NCBI GenBank assembly: GCA_002469915.1
Contig: DKOG01000103.1
Location: 1-8,286, forward strand
Direction: 5' to 3'
DNA length: 8,286 bases
Origin: Bacteroidetes bacterium UBA7368
Lineage (GTDB): Bacteria; Bacteroidota; Rhodothermia; Rhodothermales; UBA10348
In this document: positions 1-6,794 of the stretch, one piece after another
Layout: every line of letters starts with the position of its first letter
How positions within the stretch are numbered: the stretch's first letter is position 1
Notes under the pieces: model-generated
Seen by the model: the letters and a program-made list of their open reading frames with translations, nothing else
Databases searched by the model: none
Told to the model about the DNA's origin: nothing
Made by a program: the position numbers and the translations under genes

Positions 1-1
1 T

Positions 2-955
2 GGAATGTATATCAGTCATATCCGTGACGAAGGAGGTCACCTACTAGAAAGTGTGACAGAAGTACTGGATGTTGGACGGGGTTCAGGAGTCAGGGTACAA
101 GTGACCCATCATAAGCTTATTGGAAAAAGTAGGTGGGGCGCAGTGTCTGCTTCACTAGCCTTACTGGATGAAGCGATAGCAGAAGGCGTGGACGCCTCGA
201 GTGATCAATACCCTTACACGGCTTCAAGCACAAGTATTCGTATCGTCGTTCCCAATTGGGCCAAGGACGGAGGATTCGATGCATTGAAGGAGCGCCTTGC
301 CGATCCTGAAACGTACAGTCAAATCCGAAAAGAGGTCATCCATCATATTAATATTGAACGGGGTGCAGATCCGGCCACTATCGTAGCTGCACGATGTGCC
401 TTCGATGAATCCTTCAATGGAAAGAGCCTGGCCGATATTCTCTCAGATCGCAATCTTCCCGTCGATGTACCGGGTGCGGCTGATGTCGCCCTAGAACTCA
501 TCGAGGCCGGGGATTGCTCTGGAGTGTTTCACTCTATGTCCCCAGATGACGTGATCACCGTTATGCAGCACCCGATGACCAGCATTTCATCAGATGGTGG
601 AATCCCAACTCCTGGGGACGGCGTCCCCCATCCCCGAAACTACGGAGCATTTGCCCGAGTCCTAGGACACTACGTGAGGCAAGAAAACGTGCTGACCCTA
701 GAACAGGCCATTTATAAAATGACCAGCTTGCCAGCCTCTCGCCTTAATTTAAATGATCGAGGTAAAGTGGCCGAAGGATATGTCGCAGACATCGCAATAT
801 TTGATCCTAACTCGATCATCGATACTGCTAAATTTGGAGATCCTCACCACTACGCAACAGGAGTGAAGCACGTCTTGGTTTCAGGGACCTTTGTCTTAAT
901 GGACAGCCAACAGACCAAAAATAAACCAGGTGTGGCTCTTCGACATGTGAAGTAA
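2..955 (+). CDS. N-acyl-D-amino-acid deacylase (D-aminoacylase) family amidohydrolase, 3' part
   Basis: This enzyme family hydrolyses N-acyl-D-amino acids (or related amides) to the free D-amino acid and the acid in a metal-dependent TIM-barrel. The gene is cut by the window edge: the frame is open to base 2, and the Met at base 5 sits inside a conserved core segment (YISHIRDEG, compare YATHxRxEG in the family), so it is not the true start. Numbering from that Met gives about 316 visible residues of a family usually near 480-530. Visible motifs are VTHHK (H35/H36, where the family keeps a metal ligand), DQYPYTASST (68-77), SDGG with the probable catalytic Asp D197, and HPRNYGAF (209-216). The C-terminus has the typical layout KMTSLPASRL, then a GxVAEGYVADIAIFDP segment that closes the small beta domain. 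The exact substrate (acyl-D-Glu, acyl-D-Asp, other D-amino acid, or a dipeptide) cannot be read from this part. The stop is TAA. Confidence 0.9.
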   Translation, partial: GMYISHIRDEGGHLLESVTEVLDVGRGSGVRVQVTHHKLIGKSRWGAVSASLALLDEAIAEGVDASSDQYPYTASSTSIRIVVPNWAKDGGFDALKERLADPETYSQIRKEVIHHINIERGADPATIVAARCAFDESFNGKSLADILSDRNLPVDVPGAADVALELIEAGDCSGVFHSMSPDDVITVMQHPMTSISSDGGIPTPGDGVPHPRNYGAFARVLGHYVRQENVLTLEQAIYKMTSLPASRLNLNDRGKVAEGYVADIAIFDPNSIIDTAKFGDPHHYATGVKHVLVSGTFVLMDSQQTKNKPGVALRHVK

Positions 956-970
956 TCCCTGATCATCGAC

Positions 971-986
971 TTCGCAAGCAAGCGAA
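971..986 (+). repeat. Small inverted repeat after the D-aminoacylase gene
   Basis: TTCGC and GCGAA form a perfect 5-bp stem around the 6-base loop AAGCAA, 15 bases after the stop codon. No T-run follows directly, so it is not a convincing terminator on its own. It could stabilise the 3' end of the transcript. It may also act together with the A/T-rich inverted repeat further down. Confidence 0.35.
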
Positions 987-1004
987 ACGGGGCTGGGATA
1001 GGGC

Positions 1005-1040
1005 AAAAAAAGGCCTGAACTGCTTTTATTACCTTTTTTT
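1005..1040 (+). terminator. Possible weak A/T-type terminator
   Basis: AAAAAAAGG at 1005-1013 is the exact reverse complement of CCTTTTTTT at 1032-1040, a 9-bp stem with an 18-base loop. The 3' arm ends in seven T. The stem holds only two G-C pairs and the loop is long, so intrinsic termination would be weak. It lies between the D-aminoacylase gene and the receptor gene, where a terminator would separate the two units. The T-run could equally be an upstream element of the receptor promoter. Treat this as a candidate only. Confidence 0.35.
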
Positions 1041-1132
1041 AGAAAATTGATGACAAAAAGCTACATTTAAGGTTCATCCAGAACAAACTTTCCTCCCTTG
1101 AGGAGAACCCAACCACCATTTTATAACAGCCT

Positions 1133-1138
1133 GGAGAG
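1133..1138 (+). promoter_or_regulatory. Ribosome binding site of the TonB-dependent receptor
   Basis: GGAGAG lies 5 bases before the ATG at 1144. It is the clearest Shine-Dalgarno match in the window. The rpe, HtrA-type and carbamoylase-type genes lack an equally good one, so the receptor may be translated more strongly than its neighbours. It also favours the ATG at 1144 over the in-frame ATG three codons later. Confidence 0.6.
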
Positions 1139-1143
1139 AAGAA

Positions 1144-3927
1144 ATGACCAAAATGCTAACACGATTTTCGTGTACGTTAGCCCTCCTATTAATCGCTTTC
1201 ACTCCTGCCTTTGCGCAGAACGGTACCGTCTCAGGTACCATCACCATTCAAGAAGATGGTAGTGCTCTCGGAGGTGCCAACGTTGTCGCGTTGGATGATT
1301 CCGGTGCCATAAAAGGTGGTGCCGCTACAGATCTCGAGGGCAAATATAGCTTCGAGATCGGGGCAGGCGCCTACACGATCCGAGTTCGTTTTGTCGGATT
1401 CCAAGACTGTGAAACGGACGTGACCGTTTCTTCAGGAAACACCACAACGGTGGACTGTGCCCTAAGTCAGACGGGACTCGAATTGAACACGGTGGTTGTC
1501 GCAGCCTCTAGGAGAGAAGAGAAAGCGCTAGACGCGCCAGCGTCTATTTCGGTGTTAAGTGCCGAAGATATCACAGCTACCGTTACGACATCATCTGTGG
1601 AAGCCCTTCGCACCACCCCAGGCGTAGATATGCAGCAGACTGGCGTTGATCGCCGTGAAATGGTCCTTCGCGGATTTAACAACGCGTTTTCCGGTGCTAC
1701 CTATGTTCTTACTGACTATCGCCAAGCTGCAGTACCTTCTCTGGCTGTAAATATCTACTCGATAATGGGTAACCTGAGTAGCGATATTGACCGTGTGGAG
1801 GTAGTACGAGGTCCAGGATCTGCTCTCTATGGTGCAGGTGTGGATGCAGGAGTCGTTCATTTCATTACTAAATCGCCTTTCTCTCATCCGGGTACAACGG
1901 TAACCATCTCTGGTGGTGAGCGGTCCTTCTTTTCTGGAGAGTTCAGACATGCAGGCGTTTCCGGAAATGGAAAACTGGGATATAAAGTTACAGGGACGTA
2001 CGGTCAAGCGAATGACTGGGAGTTGGACCCAGATGATGACGCTGATGCCGCCCAAATTGCGATTGATGGTGTGCGCGATACCGACTACACCAAAACCAAT
2101 GTTAATGGTAACCTTGAGTATCGTTTCAGTGACACCGGCACCCTTACTGCAAACGCTGGCTATTCTGCGTTGACATCGACGATCCTTTCTGGTGTAGGAA
2201 CACTTCAGGCTGAAGAGTATGGCTACACCTATGGGCAACTTCGCTTAAACCTGGATAGCTTTTTTGCTCAGGTTTACCTGAATAAGAATGATGCTGGAAA
2301 ATCGCGCGTATATGGAGCCTTCCCAGTCATTGACAACAGTACACAGTTGGTCGGCCAGGCACAGTATGATCTGTCTGCTGCCCAAGGACGCCACAACATT
2401 ATTGTTGGAGCCGACTTCGAATTGATCCGCCCAGACACGGAAGGAACGATTCAAACAGATGATGGCATCGATGAGTTTGGTGCATACATTCAGACGACTT
2501 CGACGGTGACCAGTAACATTGACTTTACGGCTGCTGTCAGGGGCGATTATAGTAGCATTTCAGAGGGAATGCAGTTCTCTCCGAGAGCGGCTTTGGTCTT
2601 TAAGCCCAATAGTACGAGCTCATTACGCTTGACGTTCAACCGGGCGTTCAGCTCTCCGGGTACGAACTCGAACTTCCTGAATATCATTGCTGGTCAAGTT
2701 CCAGGAACGGATATTTTACTCCGAGGACGCGGAGCTGCAGAAGGGTATACATGGGAAAGGAACGCTGCATTTGCCGGACTGGCGGGTACTGATTTGGTCG
2801 CGCACAGCCTGAACCCTGCTGCTCTAGGAGCACCGCAGCCTATTGGTCTGACGCTTGACGCAACCTATGCAGCCGTGTATGCAGGTCTTGCTGCTATTCC
2901 TGCCGCAAATTTGGCGGCCGCCCTCAATGCTCAAGGTCTTCCAATTGATGCCGCTACGGCTGGCGCATTGCAGGCTCTACTTTCTCCGGCAGCAGGGACC
3001 AACGTACAGGGCTTTTCGCCGGGTATATTGGCCATGCTCAATACGTCCACCGGAGGCGTAGACTTTTTGGATAATCGCGACCTGAAAGATATCCGACCTT
3101 TGGATCAGACGATTACCAACACGGTCGAAGTGGGTTACAAGGGTGTCATCAATGACAACATGGTTGCCACTATAGATCTGTATTACACGAATCGGGATAA
3201 TTTCGTAGGTCCCCTTTTGTTGGAAACACCCTTCGTTTTCGTTCCCGGCCTAGCTAACGACCTCACTGCAGCGTTGGCTGCAGGAATCGCAGGCAATGCC
3301 CAGTTAGCAGGTGCCTTAGGAGCGTTCGGATTGAGTTCGGCTCAGGCTGCAGGTTTGGTCGTGTCACTGGCTGCTGATCAGCTTCCTAGCGCAACCACAC
3401 CAGTCGCTGTTGTTCAGCCGTCGCAGAATAATGCAGGCTTAGGACAAACTCCCGAGATGATGCTGACCTACCGCAACTTTGGTAAAGTCAGCTTCTACGG
3501 TGCAGATATTGCCCTCCAGTACATGGCCAACGATAATCTAGATCTATACGGTAACCTGTCTCTGGTAAGTGATGACTTCTTCGACGAAGAGGAACTCGAG
3601 GAACCTGATACAGGGCTTGCTTTAGCTCTGAATGCGCCTAAACTGAAAGGAAGTGCTGGATTCAGGTATCAGTTTAAAAACGGATTGAGCGTAAACGCAT
3701 CTGGTCGCTATACCGATGGTTTCCCAGTTCTGTCTGGACCGTATGTCGGTGATGTCCCGAGCTACTTCTTGTTGGATGTTGGAGCTGGATTTGATCTAAG
3801 CGAATTTGCTCCGGGTCTGCGCATTGATGTTACGGTATCTAATGTTGGAGATAACATGCACCGTGAGTTCGTTGGTGCACCTCAGATGGGTCGCATGGCC
3901 ATGGGACGTGTCACTTATGACATGTAG
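1144..3927 (+). CDS. TonB-dependent outer-membrane receptor with carboxypeptidase-regulatory-like N-terminal domain
   Basis: This is an outer-membrane active-transport receptor powered by TonB-ExbBD; the ligand is unknown. Residues 1-25 are a Sec signal peptide (positive start, LALLLIAF core, cleavage near AFA-Q). Residues 26-108 form a CarboxypepD_reg-like beta domain (GTVSGTI, GGANV, TDLEGKYSF, YTIRVRFVGF), with Cys89 and Cys105 as a possible disulfide. A TonB-box-like stretch NTVVVAASR is at 115-123. The plug spans about 130-245, with VLRGFNN and the signature VVRGPGSALYGAGVDAG before VHFITKSP. The 22-strand-type barrel fills the rest. NRAFSSPGTNSNFLNI (499-514) is a familiar barrel segment of such receptors. 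Two alanine-rich, helix-prone insertions interrupt the barrel at about 530-650 and 700-765. The chain ends ...GRVTYDM, with Met instead of the usual terminal aromatic residue. No SusD-like partner follows, so this is not a classical Sus-type glycan pair. The gene stands alone, ended by a strong terminator. Confidence 0.95.
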   Translation: MTKMLTRFSCTLALLLIAFTPAFAQNGTVSGTITIQEDGSALGGANVVALDDSGAIKGGAATDLEGKYSFEIGAGAYTIRVRFVGFQDCETDVTVSSGNTTTVDCALSQTGLELNTVVVAASRREEKALDAPASISVLSAEDITATVTTSSVEALRTTPGVDMQQTGVDRREMVLRGFNNAFSGATYVLTDYRQAAVPSLAVNIYSIMGNLSSDIDRVEVVRGPGSALYGAGVDAGVVHFITKSPFSHPGTTVTISGGERSFFSGEFRHAGVSGNGKLGYKVTGTYGQANDWELDPDDDADAAQIAIDGVRDTDYTKTNVNGNLEYRFSDTGTLTANAGYSALTSTILSGVGTLQAEEYGYTYGQLRLNLDSFFAQVYLNKNDAGKSRVYGAFPVIDNSTQLVGQAQYDLSAAQGRHNIIVGADFELIRPDTEGTIQTDDGIDEFGAYIQTTSTVTSNIDFTAAVRGDYSSISEGMQFSPRAALVFKPNSTSSLRLTFNRAFSSPGTNSNFLNIIAGQVPGTDILLRGRGAAEGYTWERNAAFAGLAGTDLVAHSLNPAALGAPQPIGLTLDATYAAVYAGLAAIPAANLAAALNAQGLPIDAATAGALQALLSPAAGTNVQGFSPGILAMLNTSTGGVDFLDNRDLKDIRPLDQTITNTVEVGYKGVINDNMVATIDLYYTNRDNFVGPLLLETPFVFVPGLANDLTAALAAGIAGNAQLAGALGAFGLSSAQAAGLVVSLAADQLPSATTPVAVVQPSQNNAGLGQTPEMMLTYRNFGKVSFYGADIALQYMANDNLDLYGNLSLVSDDFFDEEELEEPDTGLALALNAPKLKGSAGFRYQFKNGLSVNASGRYTDGFPVLSGPYVGDVPSYFLLDVGAGFDLSEFAPGLRIDVTVSNVGDNMHREFVGAPQMGRMAMGRVTYDM

Positions 3928-3957
3928 GATCCGATCCGTTCGGACTTCTTGATTGGT

Positions 3958-3993
3958 AAAAAAGGGGGTGCGCTTTGCGCACCCCCTTTTTTT
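3958..3993 (+). terminator. Strong intrinsic terminator of the receptor gene
   Basis: GGGGGTGCGC (3964-3973) pairs perfectly with GCGCACCCCC (3977-3986) around a TTT loop. The flanking six-A run at 3958-3963 pairs with the T-run at 3987-3992, giving up to 16 bp of stem. It starts 30 bases after the receptor stop. Seven T follow on the + strand, and the A-run makes it usable in the other direction too, although no minus-strand gene ends here. It isolates the receptor from rpe, which therefore needs its own promoter between about 3994 and 4083. I see no convincing promoter match there. Confidence 0.95.
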
Positions 3994-4020
3994 ATTCCCC
4001 CATCAAACCTTCTTCGGCTC

Positions 4021-4044
4021 ATGAGTAAACAGATTCTAGTGTAA
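4021..4044 (+). other. Candidate leader mini-ORF 1 before rpe
   Basis: ATG to TAA encodes the seven-residue peptide MSKQILV. It is in the same frame as rpe but closed by its own TAA. The last A of that stop is the first base of the ATG of the second mini-ORF (TAATG overlap). No Shine-Dalgarno sequence is visible before it. Short ORFs like this arise easily by chance. It is listed because of its tight arrangement with the next one. Confidence 0.2.
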
Positions 4045-4082
4045 TGAGTCAGTATCTTACAGCAACCCAATCTGAATCCTGA
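4044..4082 (+). other. Candidate leader mini-ORF 2 directly before rpe
   Basis: ATG to TGA encodes the 12-residue peptide MSQYLTATQSES. Its stop ends one base before the rpe ATG at 4084, and its start overlaps the stop of the preceding mini-ORF. rpe has no Shine-Dalgarno match of its own, so translation could pass from this ORF to rpe by re-initiation. That role is inferred from spacing only. Confidence 0.25.
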
Positions 4083-4083
4083 C

Positions 4084-4746
4084 ATGCCCATACTTTCCCC
4101 CAGTATTCTGGCCTCTGATTTTTCTCGCCTCGGCGAGCATTGCCGAGAAGCGATTTCTGCAGGAGCCGAATGGCTACATATCGATGTAATGGATGGACAT
4201 TTCGTTCCCAACATCACTATTGGCCCACTCATTGTTCGCGCTCTAAAACCGCTAGCAAACGAAACGGGGGCTGTGCTGGATGTGCATCTAATGATTGAAA
4301 ACCCCGATGACTATATCGAGGCCTTCGCCGATGCTGGCGCGGATATCATTACCGTACACGTTGAAGCTTGTACCCATTTGCATCGTACGATTCAAGCTAT
4401 CCGCGCGACAGGGGCGCGACCCGGAGTCACATTAAACCCGGCAACCTCTCTTTCGACGCTGGAAGAAATATTACCGGAAGTTGACCTTGTTCTCATTATG
4501 TCCGTCAACCCCGGATTCGGTGGACAATCCTATATCCCAGCCAGCACTGACAAGATTCGAAGACTACGATCCATGTTGGATGCCATTGGAAGTAGCGCCC
4601 ATCTTGAAGTTGACGGTGGGGTCAAAGCAAGTAATGTGGCCGAAGTTACAGGCGCAGGCGCCGATGTAATTATTGCCGGAAGCGCCGTGTTTGGTGGATC
4701 GGAATCCGTAGAAGCCAACGTTAAAGCCATCATGAACGCCTGGTAG
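4084..4746 (+). CDS. rpe: Ribulose-phosphate 3-epimerase
   Basis: This cytoplasmic enzyme interconverts D-ribulose 5-phosphate and D-xylulose 5-phosphate in the pentose phosphate pathway. The 220 residues match the usual family length and the full (beta/alpha)8 motif set is present. LSPSILASDF at the N-terminus carries the substrate-contacting Ser7. HIDVMDGHFVPN supplies metal ligands His32 and Asp34. DVHLMIE supplies His68. SVNPGFGGQ (140-148) is the phosphate-binding loop region. EVDGGV supplies Asp177, which with Asp34 forms the acid-base pair. GADVIIAGSAVFG closes the phosphate site. No key residue is missing. The ATG at 4084 fits the family N-terminus exactly; an upstream in-frame start is blocked by the TAA at 4042. 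There is no clear Shine-Dalgarno sequence. The M23 peptidase gene starts 11 bases after the stop, so the two are probably one transcript. Confidence 0.98.
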   Translation: MPILSPSILASDFSRLGEHCREAISAGAEWLHIDVMDGHFVPNITIGPLIVRALKPLANETGAVLDVHLMIENPDDYIEAFADAGADIITVHVEACTHLHRTIQAIRATGARPGVTLNPATSLSTLEEILPEVDLVLIMSVNPGFGGQSYIPASTDKIRRLRSMLDAIGSSAHLEVDGGVKASNVAEVTGAGADVIIAGSAVFGGSESVEANVKAIMNAW

Positions 4747-4764
4747 GGCACTCGTGGATGCCCT
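4745..4764 (+). repeat. Inverted repeat across the rpe stop and the first M23 start
   Basis: AGGGCA (4745-4750) and TGCCCT (4759-4764) form a perfect 6-bp stem with an 8-base loop. The stem begins within the rpe TAG. The right arm covers the last two bases of the ATG at 4758. In the mRNA this hairpin would partly hide that start codon. No T-run follows, so it is not a normal terminator. It could modulate translation of the downstream gene or mark the ATG at 4776 as the real start. Confidence 0.4.
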
Positions 4765-5651
4765 TTGGAACAGCCATGGGTTCGTTCGGTCAAATCCGGA
4801 CCCAAGCCATGCTGTTGACGCTGTCATTCATATCGTTGTTGTTCTCCTCCAGCGCGGATCTTCCTTCGAATGATCCGCATGTTTCTCCCGACGTCGACTG
4901 TTATGAGGAGACGTTTTGTATTGAAACGGAGGATCTCGGAAATCGGGTCGAAGTCTTTGTGAGATCGCTAGTACCCTGGGATATAACCATGATACTAGAT
5001 ATCGATATGAGCAATATGCGCCCGGATATCGACCTTCCTTTGACGAAAAGCTTCAAGGGCGAATCTCGGAATCAGGTGTTGACGCTTGCCGTCAATGAAG
5101 CCGCAGATAGTTGGTCCTTTGCATTCGACTTAAAATGGATTCTTGGCGACTTTAAGGCTGACCATGAACGCGGATTTTCCTATCAACTACCCTATTCGAG
5201 GGGAGAAGAATACGTAGTTGGGCAAGGTTACCTAGGTAATGCAACCCATCAGGGTAAGTATGCCATTGACTGGGATATGCCCGAGGGGACGCCGATCCGG
5301 GCGGCCCGAGGTGGCCTCGTTATGGAAGTACAAGAGAAGTTCAGAGAGGGCCGCCCGGATCCAGCTCTGAAATCGGCAGCCAACTATGTCAAAATTCGAC
5401 ATGACGACGGGACCATTGGCAACTATGTCCACTTGAAACACAAGGGCGTAAAAGTGAAGCCTGGGGATCGAGTCAAAACAGGCGCGATGATCGCCCGCTC
5501 CGGTAATACCGGATTTTCCACTGGCCCTCACCTACATTTTGAAGTGTATGCGGCCACCCGAGAATTGAGTCGCCGAACTATACCCGTTGAATTTAAGACC
5601 CCTGACAGAGGATCCGTCCAGCTAAAACAGGGTCGCTTTTACAAACGCTAG
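4758..5651 (+). CDS. Exported M23-family (LytM/LasA-type) metallopeptidase
   Basis: M23 peptidases are zinc endopeptidases that usually cut peptidoglycan cross-links in the periplasm. A signal peptide is visible (hydrophobic core MLLTLSFISLLFSSSA at 18-33). Residues about 45-145 form a beta-rich N-terminal part I do not recognise; it contains Cys48 and Cys54, which could pair. The LytM domain covers about 155-270. THQGKYAIDW provides zinc ligands His164 and Asp171, GTPIRAARGG follows, YVHL holds the active-site His225, and GPHLHFEVY gives His258 and zinc ligand His260. All expected catalytic residues are present, so it is probably active and not a regulatory EnvC/NlpD-like degenerate form. 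The start is uncertain: 4758 is the longest frame, but ATG 4776 has GGA six bases upstream and gives a more compact signal peptide, and ATG 4809 is also possible. It is probably co-transcribed with rpe. It converges on the HtrA gene with only 9 bases between the stops. Confidence 0.93.
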   Translation: MPFGTAMGSFGQIRTQAMLLTLSFISLLFSSSADLPSNDPHVSPDVDCYEETFCIETEDLGNRVEVFVRSLVPWDITMILDIDMSNMRPDIDLPLTKSFKGESRNQVLTLAVNEAADSWSFAFDLKWILGDFKADHERGFSYQLPYSRGEEYVVGQGYLGNATHQGKYAIDWDMPEGTPIRAARGGLVMEVQEKFREGRPDPALKSAANYVKIRHDDGTIGNYVHLKHKGVKVKPGDRVKTGAMIARSGNTGFSTGPHLHFEVYAATRELSRRTIPVEFKTPDRGSVQLKQGRFYKR

Positions 5652-5660
5652 CCTTTCTCT

Positions 5661-6794
5661 TTATTGACTGCCAAGCGTCATGGTCACGGGTACCTCTTTT
5701 CCTTCCCGGACGATCTCCAAGCTGATGGTATCTCCAGGTCGATAATCAAAAAGATAGCCGAGAAGCTCGTTCTGATCATCGACATCTTCGCCTTCTAGCG
5801 CTCGGATCACGTCATATGGCTTAAATCCAGCCACGTCTGCGGGAGAGCCCGGATCCACCTCTTCGACCACGAAACCGCGCGCTTCACTTAAGCCTAGAGC
5901 TTGCGCCCAGCGTTGCGGAAGCGTTCGTCCTCGAAGTCCTGTGTAATACGAGCGGTCGACAAACCCTTTATCTCGGATTTCCTCCAACACTCGAACGGCT
6001 TTTTCGGCAGGAACCGCAAAACCGATTCCTACGCTCCCACCCGATTCTGTAAATATCGCGGTGTTGACGCCTATGACGTTGCCAAGTGCATTTAAAAGAG
6101 GCCCGCCTGAGTTACCCCGATTGATGGCGGCATCTGTCTGAATCATATCCATATAGAATCGATTGTCCTGAGGCTGCAAGTCCCTTCCAGTGGCCGAAAC
6201 CACTCCTACCGTGACGGTTGGGTCCGATGCTTCAAAGAGTCCGAACGGGTTTCCAAGGGCAATAGACCACTCGCCCACCAACGGAGGTGAACTAAGCTCA
6301 AACGCCAGATGAGCTAATGGTAGCTCTGATTCGACTTTTAGTAGAGCCAAGTCTGTACCTGCATCGGATCCGATCAGTGTAGCCGGTAACGTCGTTCCAT
6401 CAGGAAATGCGATCGTGATCTGAGAGGCCTCTCCTGCTACATGATCATTCGTAACGATGTAGCCGTCTGAGCTAATCACGAAGCCCGAACCCATGGACTG
6501 AACGTCACGATCCATTACCTTTGCGCGTTGTCGACCAAAAAAGAAATCATAAAATGGATCTTGGTATGGATTGACCTGAATGCGCTGTGTTTGAGTCACG
6601 TTCACACTAACCACAGCAGGAGTCGCTATTTGAACCGCACGGGTAATCGCGGTCGTACGACCGAAACCAATAGAATCCTGAACACCTGGGGCAGCATTGG
6701 CTTCAGGTCGGAACGTACTTTGAGATTGGACTTGCTGGTCACATCCAATCAACCAAAAGGCCATTAAGAAAATCAATAAAGGTCTACGTTTCAT
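5661..6794 (-). CDS. HtrA/Deg-family trypsin-like serine protease, lipoprotein, one PDZ domain
   Basis: This is an envelope quality-control protease that degrades or senses misfolded exported proteins. Residues 1-18 are a lipoprotein signal: MKRR, a hydrophobic core, then lipobox LIGC with acylated Cys18. A linker follows, and the trypsin-like fold runs from about 45 to 270. The catalytic triad is complete: His118 in TNDHV, Asp148 in DAGTDLALLK, and Ser229 in RGNSGGPLLN. GSGFVIS and ALGNPFGL are further family signatures. A short LA-type loop (about 72-98) is rich in aromatic residues (PFYDFFFG). One PDZ domain fills about 283-375 (YYTGLRGR, GFVVEEVDPGSPAD). With 377 residues and one PDZ it resembles DegS or short HtrA forms more than two-PDZ DegP. 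Asp19 after the lipidated Cys would keep the protein in the inner membrane by the E. coli rule, which may not hold here. It is transcribed away from the carbamoylase-type gene and converges on the M23 peptidase. Confidence 0.96.
   Translation of the reverse strand: MKRRPLLIFLMAFWLIGCDQQVQSQSTFRPEANAAPGVQDSIGFGRTTAITRAVQIATPAVVSVNVTQTQRIQVNPYQDPFYDFFFGRQRAKVMDRDVQSMGSGFVISSDGYIVTNDHVAGEASQITIAFPDGTTLPATLIGSDAGTDLALLKVESELPLAHLAFELSSPPLVGEWSIALGNPFGLFEASDPTVTVGVVSATGRDLQPQDNRFYMDMIQTDAAINRGNSGGPLLNALGNVIGVNTAIFTESGGSVGIGFAVPAEKAVRVLEEIRDKGFVDRSYYTGLRGRTLPQRWAQALGLSEARGFVVEEVDPGSPADVAGFKPYDVIRALEGEDVDDQNELLGYLFDYRPGDTISLEIVREGKEVPVTMTLGSQ

Noticed and set aside
1046..1069. Possible Bacteroidota-type promoter (ATTG ... 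TACATTTA) before the receptor
   Set aside because: TACATTTA matches TAnnTTTG in all but the last base, but the spacing to ATTG is only 12 bases, well short of the usual spacing, so it is not supported as a promoter.
1091..1104. Short hairpin TCCTC-CCTT-GAGGA in the receptor leader
   Set aside because: It is only 5 bp long with a 4-base loop, far from the start codon, and does not cover the ribosome binding site at 1133; it may be chance.
1112..1122. ACCACC-ATTTT string before the receptor resembling ACCACCCC-ATTTT at 6882-6893
   Set aside because: The match is short, with different spacing and different positions relative to the start codons, so coincidence is likely.
1591..2238. Long minus-strand open frame (215 codons) inside the receptor gene
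   Set aside because: It lies wholly within the receptor coding region, shows no recognisable motif, and is rich in Ser, Arg, Ile and Cys as expected for an antisense shadow.
1144..3927. SusC-type glycan utilisation locus
   Set aside because: The receptor has the regulatory-like N-terminal domain, but no SusD-like lipoprotein or glycoside hydrolase is present in the window.
3915..4232. Minus-strand frame spanning the terminator and the start of rpe
   Set aside because: It runs through the strong terminator hairpin and the well-supported rpe N-terminus, and has no family resemblance.
4564..4827. Two minus-strand frames covering the rpe end and the M23 start
   Set aside because: Both are antisense to conserved rpe motifs such as EVDGGV and have no motif of their own.
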